Below are positions 15,048 through 20,666 of a DNA stretch of 20,666 nt, in pieces. Below the pieces are notes generated by a model. The model searched no databases, was not told where the DNA came from, and was given only the letters and a program-made list of their open reading frames with translations. How positions within the stretch are numbered: the first letter of the stretch is position 1; the number at the start of each line of letters is the position of its first letter. Both the position numbers and the translations under genes were made by a program. Origin of the DNA: a virus; IMG/VR virus record IMGVR_UViG_3300009011_000414, positions 1 to 20,666 of that record; one strand, given 5' to 3'.

Positions 15048-15419
15048 ATGAGCATGGCTCAGGGGGAAGTTGTGGGTATTGAGGTCAACGGAAATGGCAA
15101 CCGTGTGGCAGGCAGGGACTACATTGAAGTAACGATTCGAGCGTGCCGGCGCTGCGAGCAGCGCATAGTTAATCCCGGTGTGAGGATCTGCAACCATTGC
15201 CGGGAGGAGATCGAGGCGCAGAAGTTACGAAATACTCTCAAGGTTCTAGGTTTTTGTCTTTTGCTATGCACCGGCCTTCTGATGCAGTGGAGAGAAAATC
15301 ACGGAACGAAGATGACTCCCGAGGTGTTCGTTGAGACGTTGGGTTTTGCGACCTGCATCATCGGTTTCATCTATGTGGTATGGCACGCCATCAAGATTTG
15401 GTTTGAATCAAAGCAGTAA
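15048..15419 (+). CDS. zinc-ribbon, two-TM protein with GNGN-AGRD motif
   Basis: A 123-residue protein starting 5 bases after the repressor stop. Residues 10-24 are GIEVNGNGNRVAGRD, matching the repressor tail at 10 of 15 positions. CRRC (33-36) and CNHC (48-51) make a short zinc ribbon, and two hydrophobic helices follow at about 65-80 and 96-115 with a Trp/Lys-rich end. It should be an inner-membrane protein; with the ribbon and motif both before the first helix, they probably face the same side. Its place behind the repressor implies expression in the lysogen. Superinfection exclusion or a partner of the repressor is possible; neither is shown. The ribosome site is weak, and ATG 15054 is an alternative start. 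Confidence 0.7.
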   Translation: MSMAQGEVVGIEVNGNGNRVAGRDYIEVTIRACRRCEQRIVNPGVRICNHCREEIEAQKLRNTLKVLGFCLLLCTGLLMQWRENHGTKMTPEVFVETLGFATCIIGFIYVVWHAIKIWFESKQ

Positions 15420-15473
15420 TAGTTGCGGAACGTGGTCGATTCACTCTGTCGAGTCGAGAAATGGAGATTCACA

Positions 15474-15833
15474 ATGCTTAAAAAACTCTTCCTTGCAGCA
15501 CTTTTTGCCTCTATTGCTGCGTGCGCCAGTGTCGGAACGAGCTTTCAGGACGACAATCTGGCTCAGCTCCAACCTGGAGTAACGACGCTCCAGGACGCCG
15601 AAAGAATCCTAGGCGCGCCCCCATCACAAACGTTGATCGGCGCTGGTGGAAAGAGTGTTTCGATTTGGCGGTACGTTGCGTCAAACGGGATGACCGGCAA
15701 CACAACGATCAAGGAAGCAAGCCTGGTCTTTTCACCTGATGGAAAGTTCACGTATATCTATCAGCTCAACAACGTTTCTCTCGCGCCGCAAGAACGAAAG
15801 CGCTTGATGACACCGCCTCAGGCCAAGAACTGA
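15474..15833 (+). CDS. BamE/SmpA-like outer-membrane lipoprotein
   Basis: A 119-residue lipoprotein. The signal MLKKLFLAALFASIAAC ends in a lipobox (IAAC) with Cys17, and residues 33-50 (PGVTTLQDAERILGAPPS) plus later YVASNGM and SLVFSPDGKFTYI follow the SmpA/OmlA (BamE) fold pattern. ATG 15474 has GGAG about 8 bases upstream; a TTG at 15423 would add 17 residues before the signal and is rejected. BamE proteins belong to the outer-membrane assembly machinery; a phage-borne copy more likely changes the lysogen's surface than replaces BamE. It follows the TM protein with a 54-base gap and could have its own promoter. Confidence 0.75.
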   Translation: MLKKLFLAALFASIAACASVGTSFQDDNLAQLQPGVTTLQDAERILGAPPSQTLIGAGGKSVSIWRYVASNGMTGNTTIKEASLVFSPDGKFTYIYQLNNVSLAPQERKRLMTPPQAKN

Positions 15834-15843
15834 CCTTGGCTCG

Positions 15844-15863
15844 CGGGGCCTATTTTTGCCCCG
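15844..15863 (+). terminator. possible terminator hairpin after lipoprotein gene
   Basis: CGGGGC and GCCCCG form a perfect 6-bp stem with an 8-base T-rich loop, 11 bases after the lipoprotein stop. No T-run follows on either strand, so intrinsic termination would be weak. It sits where the lysogeny transcript should end and the late operon begins. Confidence 0.35.
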
Positions 15864-15919
15864 TCCAAAATACTCTCCGAGTGGATGCAGCAACACTGAT
15901 CCGGCCTGTCACTGACGGG

Positions 15920-15946
15920 TTGACATGTTGCCGGCCACGGATGGCC
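15920..15946 (+). promoter_or_regulatory. candidate late promoter/activator site
   Basis: TTGACA at 15920-15925 is a perfect -35 hexamer, but nothing like a -10 box lies at 16-18 bp (the bases there are TGGCCA). Overlapping that place is the inverted repeat GGCCA-cgga-TGGCC (15933-15946). A dyad with an incomplete promoter just before the lysis genes suits an activator-dependent start such as one used by Mor. This is inference from position. Confidence 0.35.
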
Positions 15947-15963
15947 ACTCTAGGAGAGTTCCA

Positions 15964-16260
15964 ATGCCGAACACTTGCCCACGTCCAGGTCGCCGCGCCC
16001 CGCGCATGACCAACTGGACGATGATCACCCTCATTCTGCTCGTCGTGCTCGCGTACATCCGTCCCGAGCAGTTGCCGGTAGTCCTGTATAAAGCTGGCCT
16101 GGTCACCCTCGGAACCGTGATGGCGTACTGGCTGGACCGGGCGCTCTTTCCAAATGGCCGCCCTGATGATTGCATCGGTGGTATTCACATCGTCGGAGCA
16201 TGGATTCGCCGAGCAATGATCGTCCTGGGCTGCGTTCTCGGCCTGACGCTCGGTCTTTGA
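15964..16260 (+). CDS. putative holin (three TM segments)
   Basis: A 98-residue membrane protein with three hydrophobic segments at about 17-33, 38-58 and 75-98, and a basic N-terminus (PRPGRRAPR). This matches the putative two/three-TM phage holins of Mu-like phages. It should oligomerise in the inner membrane and time lysis by releasing or activating the endolysin next door. ATG 15964 has AGGAG about 8 bases upstream; an earlier in-frame ATG at 15925 would cross the promoter-like region. The endolysin starts one base after its stop. Confidence 0.75.
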   Translation: MPNTCPRPGRRAPRMTNWTMITLILLVVLAYIRPEQLPVVLYKAGLVTLGTVMAYWLDRALFPNGRPDDCIGGIHIVGAWIRRAMIVLGCVLGLTLGL

Positions 16261-16261
16261 T

Positions 16262-16897
16262 ATGCGAGGCCTTCTACTCATCGCGCTGCTTTCGATCAGC
16301 GCATGCCAGCCCGCATTCTCAGAACAGATTCCGCGCAGTGCAGACCAGTACCGGCGAATCCTTGTGCGATCCGCTCATGCCGCATGGGGTCTTGATGCTC
16401 CGATTGCGACGTTGGCTGCACAGGTGCATCAGGAAAGCCGCTGGAACACGCTGGCTCAATCACCCGTCGGTGCTCAGGGACTTGCCCAGTTCATGCCGGA
16501 CACGTCCAGTTGGATCGCGCAGCTGTACCCAAAAGCGCTGGGCGCGAATCAACCCTTCAACCCAGGCTGGGCTATGCGGGCCCTGGTCACGTATGACAAA
16601 TGGCTCGCAGACCGAATCCAGGCACGCAGCCCTTGCGATAAATGGGCGTTCACTCTGGCCGCTTACAACGGCGGCCTTGGTTGGGTGCAGAAAGATGCCC
16701 GGCTAGCCTCGGCTCAAGGCGCCGATAAGCTTGCCTGGTTCAACTCTGTCGAGCGGCACAACTCGGGCCGCTCGGCTGCCAACTTTCGTGAGAACCGAGC
16801 CTACCCTCGCCAGATCCTGCTGAAGTGGGAGCCGCTTTACATCGGCGCGGGTTGGGGCCTCGGGGTCTGCTCTGGGAGTACTCGCCATGATCCGTAG
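16262..16897 (+). CDS. endolysin, SLT-type lytic transglycosylase
   Basis: A 211-residue exported transglycosylase. QESRWN gives the catalytic Glu58, followed by GAQGLAQFMPDTS and later LAAYNGGLGW, the three landmark motifs of the SLT/lysozyme-like fold. It cleaves peptidoglycan glycan strands during lysis. The N-terminus MRGLLLIALLSISAC QPAFSE has both an Ala-x-Ser type cleavage region and a lipobox-like ISAC with Cys15, so it could be a secreted protein, a signal-anchor-release enzyme or a lipoprotein. ATG 16262 lies directly after the holin stop without a strong ribosome site, suggesting coupling. It overlaps the next gene by 11 bases. Confidence 0.88.
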   Translation: MRGLLLIALLSISACQPAFSEQIPRSADQYRRILVRSAHAAWGLDAPIATLAAQVHQESRWNTLAQSPVGAQGLAQFMPDTSSWIAQLYPKALGANQPFNPGWAMRALVTYDKWLADRIQARSPCDKWAFTLAAYNGGLGWVQKDARLASAQGADKLAWFNSVERHNSGRSAANFRENRAYPRQILLKWEPLYIGAGWGLGVCSGSTRHDP

Positions 16898-17075
16898 CCG
16901 ATTCGCCCTGACTTACGCCCTGGTTGCTGCGCTTGCGCTTCCTGCACATCGCGCGGCCACATCGATCAACTGGTACAGCCCCGCCGAGCTGTACTGCTCC
17001 AAGCTACCCCGAGAGCGCACCTGCAAGGCCCTGAAACGGCTCCCTCGGAAGTTCAGGCGTTGGGGCCCCAGATGA
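16887..17075 (+). CDS. small secreted protein in lysis cassette (62 aa)
   Basis: A 62-residue protein with a signal peptide (SRFALTYALVAALALPAHRA) and a short mature part, WYSPAELYCSKLPRERTCKAL, carrying two Cys residues and a very basic end. ATG 16887 has GGGAG 8 bases upstream and overlaps the endolysin end; its stop overlaps the Rz start (ATGA). The tight packing says it is real. It may act in the periplasm during lysis. I recognise no family. Confidence 0.65.
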   Translation: MIRSRFALTYALVAALALPAHRAATSINWYSPAELYCSKLPRERTCKALKRLPRKFRRWGPR

Positions 17076-17479
17076 GAACAACATTGCTCTGGGGGGCGTT
17101 CGTTGTGCTGCTGATCGGTGCCGTTGCTGCGTTTGTCATCGATGTGAAGAACAACGCATACAACAGCGGGTATGCGGCAGCAGAGAGCAAGTACAAGGAC
17201 GACCAGATCGACCAACTGAATGCGTTGATTAGCTCGGCCAAGGACCTGGCGCAACAAGCGAACAAGGCGAGCCAGGAGCTCGGAAAGACAATCAGTGACC
17301 GCAAGCAAGCGGACGCCAAGACCACAAAGGAGATCCGTGATGCGCTTGCTGCAACGAGTAGTACTCGTGCTGGCTGTGTGTTTGACGCTGGTGTCATGCA
17401 GCAACTCACGACCGCCCGCCAGCGCGCCGCTGAGGCCGCTGCCAGCGGAGTACGCGGCTCAATGCCCGAACCCCGTTGA
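17072..17479 (+). CDS. Rz-like inner-membrane spanin
   Basis: A 135-residue protein with one N-terminal membrane helix (TTLLWGAFVVLLIGAVAAFV, about 3-22) and a long periplasmic coiled coil (about 45-115) ending in FDAGVMQQLTTARQRAAE, typical of Rz-type i-spanins. With the o-spanin it fuses the two membranes in the last step of lysis. ATG 17072 overlaps the previous stop; a TTG at 17060 is unlikely. The Rz1 gene begins inside it in another frame. Confidence 0.8.
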   Translation: MRTTLLWGAFVVLLIGAVAAFVIDVKNNAYNSGYAAAESKYKDDQIDQLNALISSAKDLAQQANKASQELGKTISDRKQADAKTTKEIRDALAATSSTRAGCVFDAGVMQQLTTARQRAAEAAASGVRGSMPEPR

Positions 17480-17600
17480 GCCAGTTGATAGCAGCGCAGA
17501 TGCGGCTGCTATCGCGCTGAAAGAACTCTATGACCAGTACGGCCTCTGCGCCGGCCGGCATGTTGATTTAGTGAATTGGATTGAGGAAGGCCCGCAATGA
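17340..17600 (+). CDS. Rz1-like outer-membrane spanin lipoprotein
   Basis: An 86-residue lipoprotein: MRLLQRVVLVLAVCLTLVSC ends in lipobox LVSC with Cys20, then a Pro-rich segment (SNSRPPASAPLRPLPAEY), as in Rz1. It starts 132 bases before the end of the Rz-like gene in the +1 frame relative to it and continues 121 bases past that stop, the overlapped arrangement. ATG 17340 has AGGAG about 8 bases upstream. An upstream in-frame start at 17295 would spoil the signal. Mature Rz1 anchors in the outer membrane and binds Rz. Confidence 0.82.
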   Translation: MRLLQRVVLVLAVCLTLVSCSNSRPPASAPLRPLPAEYAAQCPNPVEPVDSSADAAAIALKELYDQYGLCAGRHVDLVNWIEEGPQ

Positions 17601-17758
17601 AATGGGTGAAGGTGATCTGTAGGGAGACCGGGCGAGTGGCAATCGTGCTGTCCATCACGCTGGTGCTGGGATGGACATTTGGCCTCGGCCTTACGTTGGC
17701 CTGGCGGGTCAATCAACCCAGTGTCGGCCTGGTTGTTGTTCAAGGGAGGCACGCGTGA
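17597..17758 (+). CDS. 53-aa single-TM protein
   Basis: A short frame read directly: MKWVKVICRETGRVAIVLSI, then a hydrophobic stretch TLVLGWTFGLGLTLAW and a short tail ending VVVQGRHA. It begins ATGA on the Rz1 stop and ends TGATG on the DUF2730 start, so both ends are coupled to neighbours, which is strong support despite its size. One membrane helix spans about residues 14-36. Its position between lysis and head genes matches small membrane proteins there in other Mu-like phages; the function is unknown. Confidence 0.65.
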   Translation: MKWVKVICRETGRVAIVLSITLVLGWTFGLGLTLAWRVNQPSVGLVVVQGRHA

Positions 17759-18078
17759 TGGATTGGGACCTCATCACCAGGGGCGGACAGTTTCTGTTCA
17801 CCGTGAGCATTGGTCTGTACTCGCTCGCGGCTTCACGTCGCAGCGCCTCGATCGCTGAAGCCGAAGCGTTAGCCGCACGTCTCAGCAAACAAGACACACG
17901 CATCCTGACGCTTGAGCAGCAGATGCTTCACCTGCCAGACGGGAAGCAATTGGCGGACCTGGCCGGTGACATGAAGGTGATCAAAGCTGAACTCGCCGGG
18001 GTGGCAAGAGAACTCGTCCCTTTAGTTCGGTCTGTTGACCGGATCAACGACTACCTGCTGAATTCGAGGCCGCAATGA
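17758..18078 (+). CDS. DUF2730 family phage protein
   Basis: A 106-residue protein (MDWDLITRGGQFLFTVSIGL...) with an N-terminal membrane helix followed by a coiled coil (EAEALAARLSKQDTRILTLE) and a conserved-looking HLPDGKQLADLAGDM segment. It matches the DUF2730 family found just before the small terminase in Mu-like phages (the Mu gp25 place). ATG 17758 has GGGAGG upstream. The role is unknown. Confidence 0.8.
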   Translation: MDWDLITRGGQFLFTVSIGLYSLAASRRSASIAEAEALAARLSKQDTRILTLEQQMLHLPDGKQLADLAGDMKVIKAELAGVARELVPLVRSVDRINDYLLNSRPQ

Positions 18079-18374
18079 GCAAGTACGCCGACTTTTTGAG
18101 CGAAGATCGCCGCCTGGTGATTCTGCGCATCCTTGCTGAAATGCCTACCTATCGGGCGAACAGTTCCGTTCTGCACACAGTCCTCCAACAGTGGGGGCAT
18201 GAACCCAGCCGCGACCAGGTCAAGACAGAGTTGCGCTGGCTTGAGGAACAGGCCCTGGTGAGAATCGATTCGATCGATGACGGCTCCGTATTGCTGGCGA
18301 AGCTGACAGAGCGCGGGCAGGACGTTGCTGCAGGCCGGGCCAAGGTTGATGGCGTCAAGCGTCCAGGAGCATGA
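18075..18374 (+). CDS. Mu gp26-like winged-helix protein
   Basis: A 99-residue protein: YADFLSEDRRLVILRILAEM, then HEPSRDQVKTELRWLEEQAL and LTERGQDVAAGRAKVDGVKR. The pattern is a short winged helix, often annotated ArsR-like or VpaChn25_0724 family, and sits at the Mu gp26 place. It starts ATGA on the DUF2730 stop. It probably works with the packaging proteins that follow, but no function is proven to me. Confidence 0.8.
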   Translation: MSKYADFLSEDRRLVILRILAEMPTYRANSSVLHTVLQQWGHEPSRDQVKTELRWLEEQALVRIDSIDDGSVLLAKLTERGQDVAAGRAKVDGVKRPGA

Positions 18375-18375
18375 A

Positions 18376-18924
18376 ATGGGGCGCAAATCGAGCATCGATA
18401 AACTGGACCCTGCAGTTCGTTCGCACATTGAACGCCGGCTGCGTGAAAACCGCCTGACCCTGGACGAGCTGATCGAGGATCTGCACGAGTCATTTCCGAC
18501 CGAACAGAAGCCGAGTCGATCAGCGATTGGCCGCTATCGCTCAAGCTTCGACGAGATGTCCAAGCGCCTGCGCGAGCAGCAGATGATGGCCAGCCTATTG
18601 GTCGAGGAACTGGGCGAGAACCCAGATGACAAGGCCGGCGCCCTGATGGTGCAGTCGATCACGACGCTGACTACACACGCAGCGTTGGGCGCACAGATCG
18701 ATGAGGAAACCACAGTCGACGACGTGCGCAAGCTGGCCAGGGCGGCAAAAGATGTGCTTTCGGCCAGAAAAGTAAGCCGTGAAGAGCGCAAGGCCATCGA
18801 AAAAGAAGCCCGCGAGCTGCTGCTCCAGGAGCAGGAAGAACGCCTGCAGGAGATGCGTGGTTCGGATGGCATGAGCGAGCAGTTGGAAAACCGCATTCGC
18901 AACGTCCTGCTGGGTAAAGCGTGA
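18376..18924 (+). CDS. DUF3486 protein, Mu gp27-like, probable small terminase
   Basis: A 182-residue protein. MGRKSSIDKLDPAVRSHIE, then LTLDELIEDL and PSRSAIGRY give the N-terminal HTH of the DUF3486 family (Mu gp27), with long helices behind (EERKAIEKEARELLLQEQEE). Its position immediately before the large subunit supports a small-terminase role in recognising phage ends for packaging. ATG 18376 has AGGAG 7 bases upstream; earlier in-frame ATGs lie inside the previous gene. Confidence 0.85.
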   Translation: MGRKSSIDKLDPAVRSHIERRLRENRLTLDELIEDLHESFPTEQKPSRSAIGRYRSSFDEMSKRLREQQMMASLLVEELGENPDDKAGALMVQSITTLTTHAALGAQIDEETTVDDVRKLARAAKDVLSARKVSREERKAIEKEARELLLQEQEERLQEMRGSDGMSEQLENRIRNVLLGKA

Positions 18925-20582
18925 TGGGCCAGGGAGCATCGAAGGGCCTCACAGCGACCAGCCAGCCGCGCAAGATCGATCTGGCCGTCGAAATGGAAAT
19001 GCACGGTGTCGTCGTGCCACAAGACATGAGCGATGCCATTCCTGGTGGTGCAGCCGTCTTTCTGCCCTACCAGCAAAGGTGGTTCGAAGACTCCAGCCAG
19101 ATCATGATCGCCGAAAAATCGCGCCGAACCGGTCTCACCTGGGCTGAGGCCGGGCGCAACGTGATCAATGCCGCCAAACCGAAAAAACGCGGTGGCTGCA
19201 ACACTTTCTATGTCGGTAGCAAGCAGGAAATGGCCCTGGAGTACATCGCCGCCTGTGCGCTGTTCGCGAAAGCGTTCAACGAATTGGCCCAGGCTGACGT
19301 GTATGAGCAGACTTTCTGGGACGACGGCAAGAAGGAGGAGATCCTGACCTACATGATCCGCTTCCCGAAAAGCAGATTCAAAATACAGGCTCTCAGCTCG
19401 CGGCCAAGCAACTTGCGTGGTCTTCAGGGGGATGTGGTCATCGATGAAGCGGGTTTCCACGAATCCCTTGAAGAACTGCTGAAGGCGGCATTGGCGCTGA
19501 CGATGTGGGGCAACAAGGTGCGGTTGATCAGCACCCACAACGGCGTCGACAACCCATTCAACACCTACATCCAGGATGCCCGAGAAGGCCGGAAAGACTA
19601 CAGCATCCACCGCATCACCTTGGATGACGCCATCGCCGAGGGCCTTTACCAGCGGATCTGCTATGTCACTGGCCAAGAATGGTCTCTGCAGGCGCAACTG
19701 GAGTGGCGCGCCAAACTGTACAAGAACGCACCGAACATCGAGTCGGCCGACGAGGAGTACGGCTGCGTTCCGAAGAAAAGTGGCGGCAACTATCTCTCCC
19801 GAGTGTTGATAGAAGCAGCAATGGTTGCCGATCACTCGATCCGCATTTATCGCTTCGAGGCACCGGAGGGGTTCGAGGGCTGGAGCAACGAGCAGCGCGC
19901 GGCAGAGGTGAAAGCCTGGTGCCAGGAAAATCTGCAGCCAGAGCTGGCTCGACTGAGCGATCGTGACCGCCACACCTTCGGCGAAGACTTTGCACGTCGC
20001 GGTGACCTTTCAGTGTTCACGCCGCTGGCCATATCGCCGACGTTGCGCAAGCGCGTGCCGTTCCAGGACGAGCTGCGCAACATGACCTACGAAGCGCAGC
20101 GCGACGTGATGTTTTTCATCTGCGATCGCCTGCCTCGCTTGTCCGGCCTTGCATTCGACGCAACCGGTAACGGCGGCTACCTAGCTGAACAGGCCGCTCT
20201 GCGCTACGGAGCCGGCATCGTAGACCAGGTGCATCTGAATCTTGCGTGGTATGCCCTGTGGATGCCGAAGCTCAAGGGCGAGTTCGAGGCCTTCAGTCTG
20301 GAGCTGCCCCGCCACCAGACGACACTGGATGACCTCTTATCGATCAAAGTCGAGAAAGGCGTACCACTGATCGACAAGGGGCGGACGAAAGACCTGGAGT
20401 CGCAGAACAGCAAGGCCAAGCGACACGGCGACAGTGCCGTTTCACTCGCCATGGCTGTGCGGGCGAGCTACATGCAAGGCGGTGTTTTCGAGTTCACCGC
20501 CCTGGAACGCCACAGCCGCGGCTTCGACAACATCGCGAACAATGACTCAGATTTGACCCTGCCGGAGCCATCAGCATGGTAA
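18924..20582 (+). CDS. terminase large subunit (Mu gp28-like)
   Basis: A 552-residue packaging motor. A variant Walker A, EKSRRTGLTW at 64-73, lacks the usual GKT lysine position as in the gp28 type; Walker B is VVID at 171-174 with catalytic Glu175 (DEAGFHE); RLISTHNG follows as the coupling motif. The C-terminal nuclease part contains LAFDATGNGGYLAEQ, the RNase H-like second strand of Mu-family terminases. It cuts and pumps DNA into the prohead with host DNA attached at the ends in this phage group. ATG 18924 overlaps the previous stop as TGATG; a GTG at 18921 is one codon earlier. Confidence 0.92.
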   Translation: MGQGASKGLTATSQPRKIDLAVEMEMHGVVVPQDMSDAIPGGAAVFLPYQQRWFEDSSQIMIAEKSRRTGLTWAEAGRNVINAAKPKKRGGCNTFYVGSKQEMALEYIAACALFAKAFNELAQADVYEQTFWDDGKKEEILTYMIRFPKSRFKIQALSSRPSNLRGLQGDVVIDEAGFHESLEELLKAALALTMWGNKVRLISTHNGVDNPFNTYIQDAREGRKDYSIHRITLDDAIAEGLYQRICYVTGQEWSLQAQLEWRAKLYKNAPNIESADEEYGCVPKKSGGNYLSRVLIEAAMVADHSIRIYRFEAPEGFEGWSNEQRAAEVKAWCQENLQPELARLSDRDRHTFGEDFARRGDLSVFTPLAISPTLRKRVPFQDELRNMTYEAQRDVMFFICDRLPRLSGLAFDATGNGGYLAEQAALRYGAGIVDQVHLNLAWYALWMPKLKGEFEAFSLELPRHQTTLDDLLSIKVEKGVPLIDKGRTKDLESQNSKAKRHGDSAVSLAMAVRASYMQGGVFEFTALERHSRGFDNIANNDSDLTLPEPSAW

Positions 20583-20666
20583 GCCCCACACGCATTCTTG
20601 GCCCGGACGGGCAGCCCATCAGCACTGCCGAACTCAGTGAGCCACAAACCGCCAGGCTCACCAGCC
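20576..20666 (+). CDS. portal protein (Mu gp29-like, DUF935), start only
   Basis: Thirty codons are visible (MVSPTRILGPDGQPISTAEL...), with the ILGPDGQPI opening typical of DUF935 portal proteins. ATG 20576 lies inside the end of the terminase gene with GGAG 9 bases upstream. The rest of this gene, about 500 codons in the family, is outside the window. Portals form the dodecameric ring at the head vertex through which the terminase pumps DNA. Confidence 0.75.
   Translation, partial: MVSPTRILGPDGQPISTAELSEPQTARLTS

Larger units (their letters stand above)
4080..20666. mobile_element. Mu-like transposable prophage, left portion (right end outside window)
   Basis: The segment carries a full transposable-phage gene set in order: DDE transposase A, AAA+ protein B, GemA, a Mor activator, an XRE repressor, a lysis cassette, DUF2730, gp26-like, DUF3486, gp28-like terminase and gp29-like portal. 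Host-type genes lie to the left, so this is an integrated copy. The left end is placed at TG 4080 because Mu-family termini begin 5'-TG and the following bases hold repeated motifs. TG at 4075 is an alternative. The right end and the short target duplication that would fix the boundary are not in the window. I see no damaged gene among those present, so the copy may be functional. Confidence 0.9.

Noticed and set aside
18534-19973. 479-codon minus strand frame opposite the gp27/gp28-like genes
   Set aside because: No recognisable domain and it is antisense to two genes with strong family matches.
4205-20666. Anti-CRISPR locus
   Set aside because: Pseudomonas transposable phages often carry these among the head genes beyond the portal, which is outside the window; no aca-like pair or recognised Acr is visible here.
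1-20666. CRISPR array, tRNA or rRNA genes
   Set aside because: No regularly spaced repeats, tRNA cloverleaf or rRNA segment was noticed on reading the sequence.

Overview
This window is the left part of a Mu-like transposable prophage inserted in a GC-rich gammaproteobacterial chromosome, most likely a Pseudomonas. That assignment rests on GC-rich codon use and the look of the flanking antiporter and acyltransferase genes; no rRNA or other marker is present to prove it.

Host flank (1 to about 4079): a CPA2/Kef-type monovalent cation:proton antiporter with a TrkA-N domain reads leftward and runs off the window edge. Divergent from it is a tandem pair of membrane acyltransferases (acyltransferase-3 family). 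The second acyltransferase stops at 4077 and the phage appears to begin a few bases later, with a candidate 5'-TG terminus at 4080.

Phage leftward early region (14536 down to 4205): a tightly packed, largely overlapping operon, probably driven from a promoter at 14583-14611 whose 17-bp spacer is filled by an 18-bp perfect palindrome. In transcription order it holds a BcepMu gp16-like HTH protein, a 140-aa unknown, an HTH protein, an IclR-type winged-helix protein, an 89-aa unknown, a DUF3102 protein, the DDE transposase A, the AAA+ target-capture protein B, four small or unknown genes including a 49-aa zinc ribbon, a DUF3164 protein, an HNH nuclease, further small unknowns, GemA, a Cys-motif protein and finally a Mor-type activator.

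Rightward lysogeny/cargo region (14629-15833): an XRE repressor, a zinc-ribbon plus two-TM protein and a BamE/SmpA-like lipoprotein. The repressor C-terminus and the next protein's N-terminus share a 15-residue motif with 10 identities. This is the least ordinary part of the window and the best candidate for a new small system.

Rightward late region (15964 to the edge): holin, transglycosylase endolysin, a small secreted protein, nested Rz/Rz1 spanins, a 53-aa TM protein, DUF2730, a Mu gp26-like protein, DUF3486 (gp27-like), the gp28-like terminase large subunit and the first 30 codons of a gp29-like portal. Tail genes, the right end and the target duplication lie outside the window. The order (leftward transposition genes, central repressor, rightward lysis then head genes) resembles BcepMu-type phages more than Mu itself.
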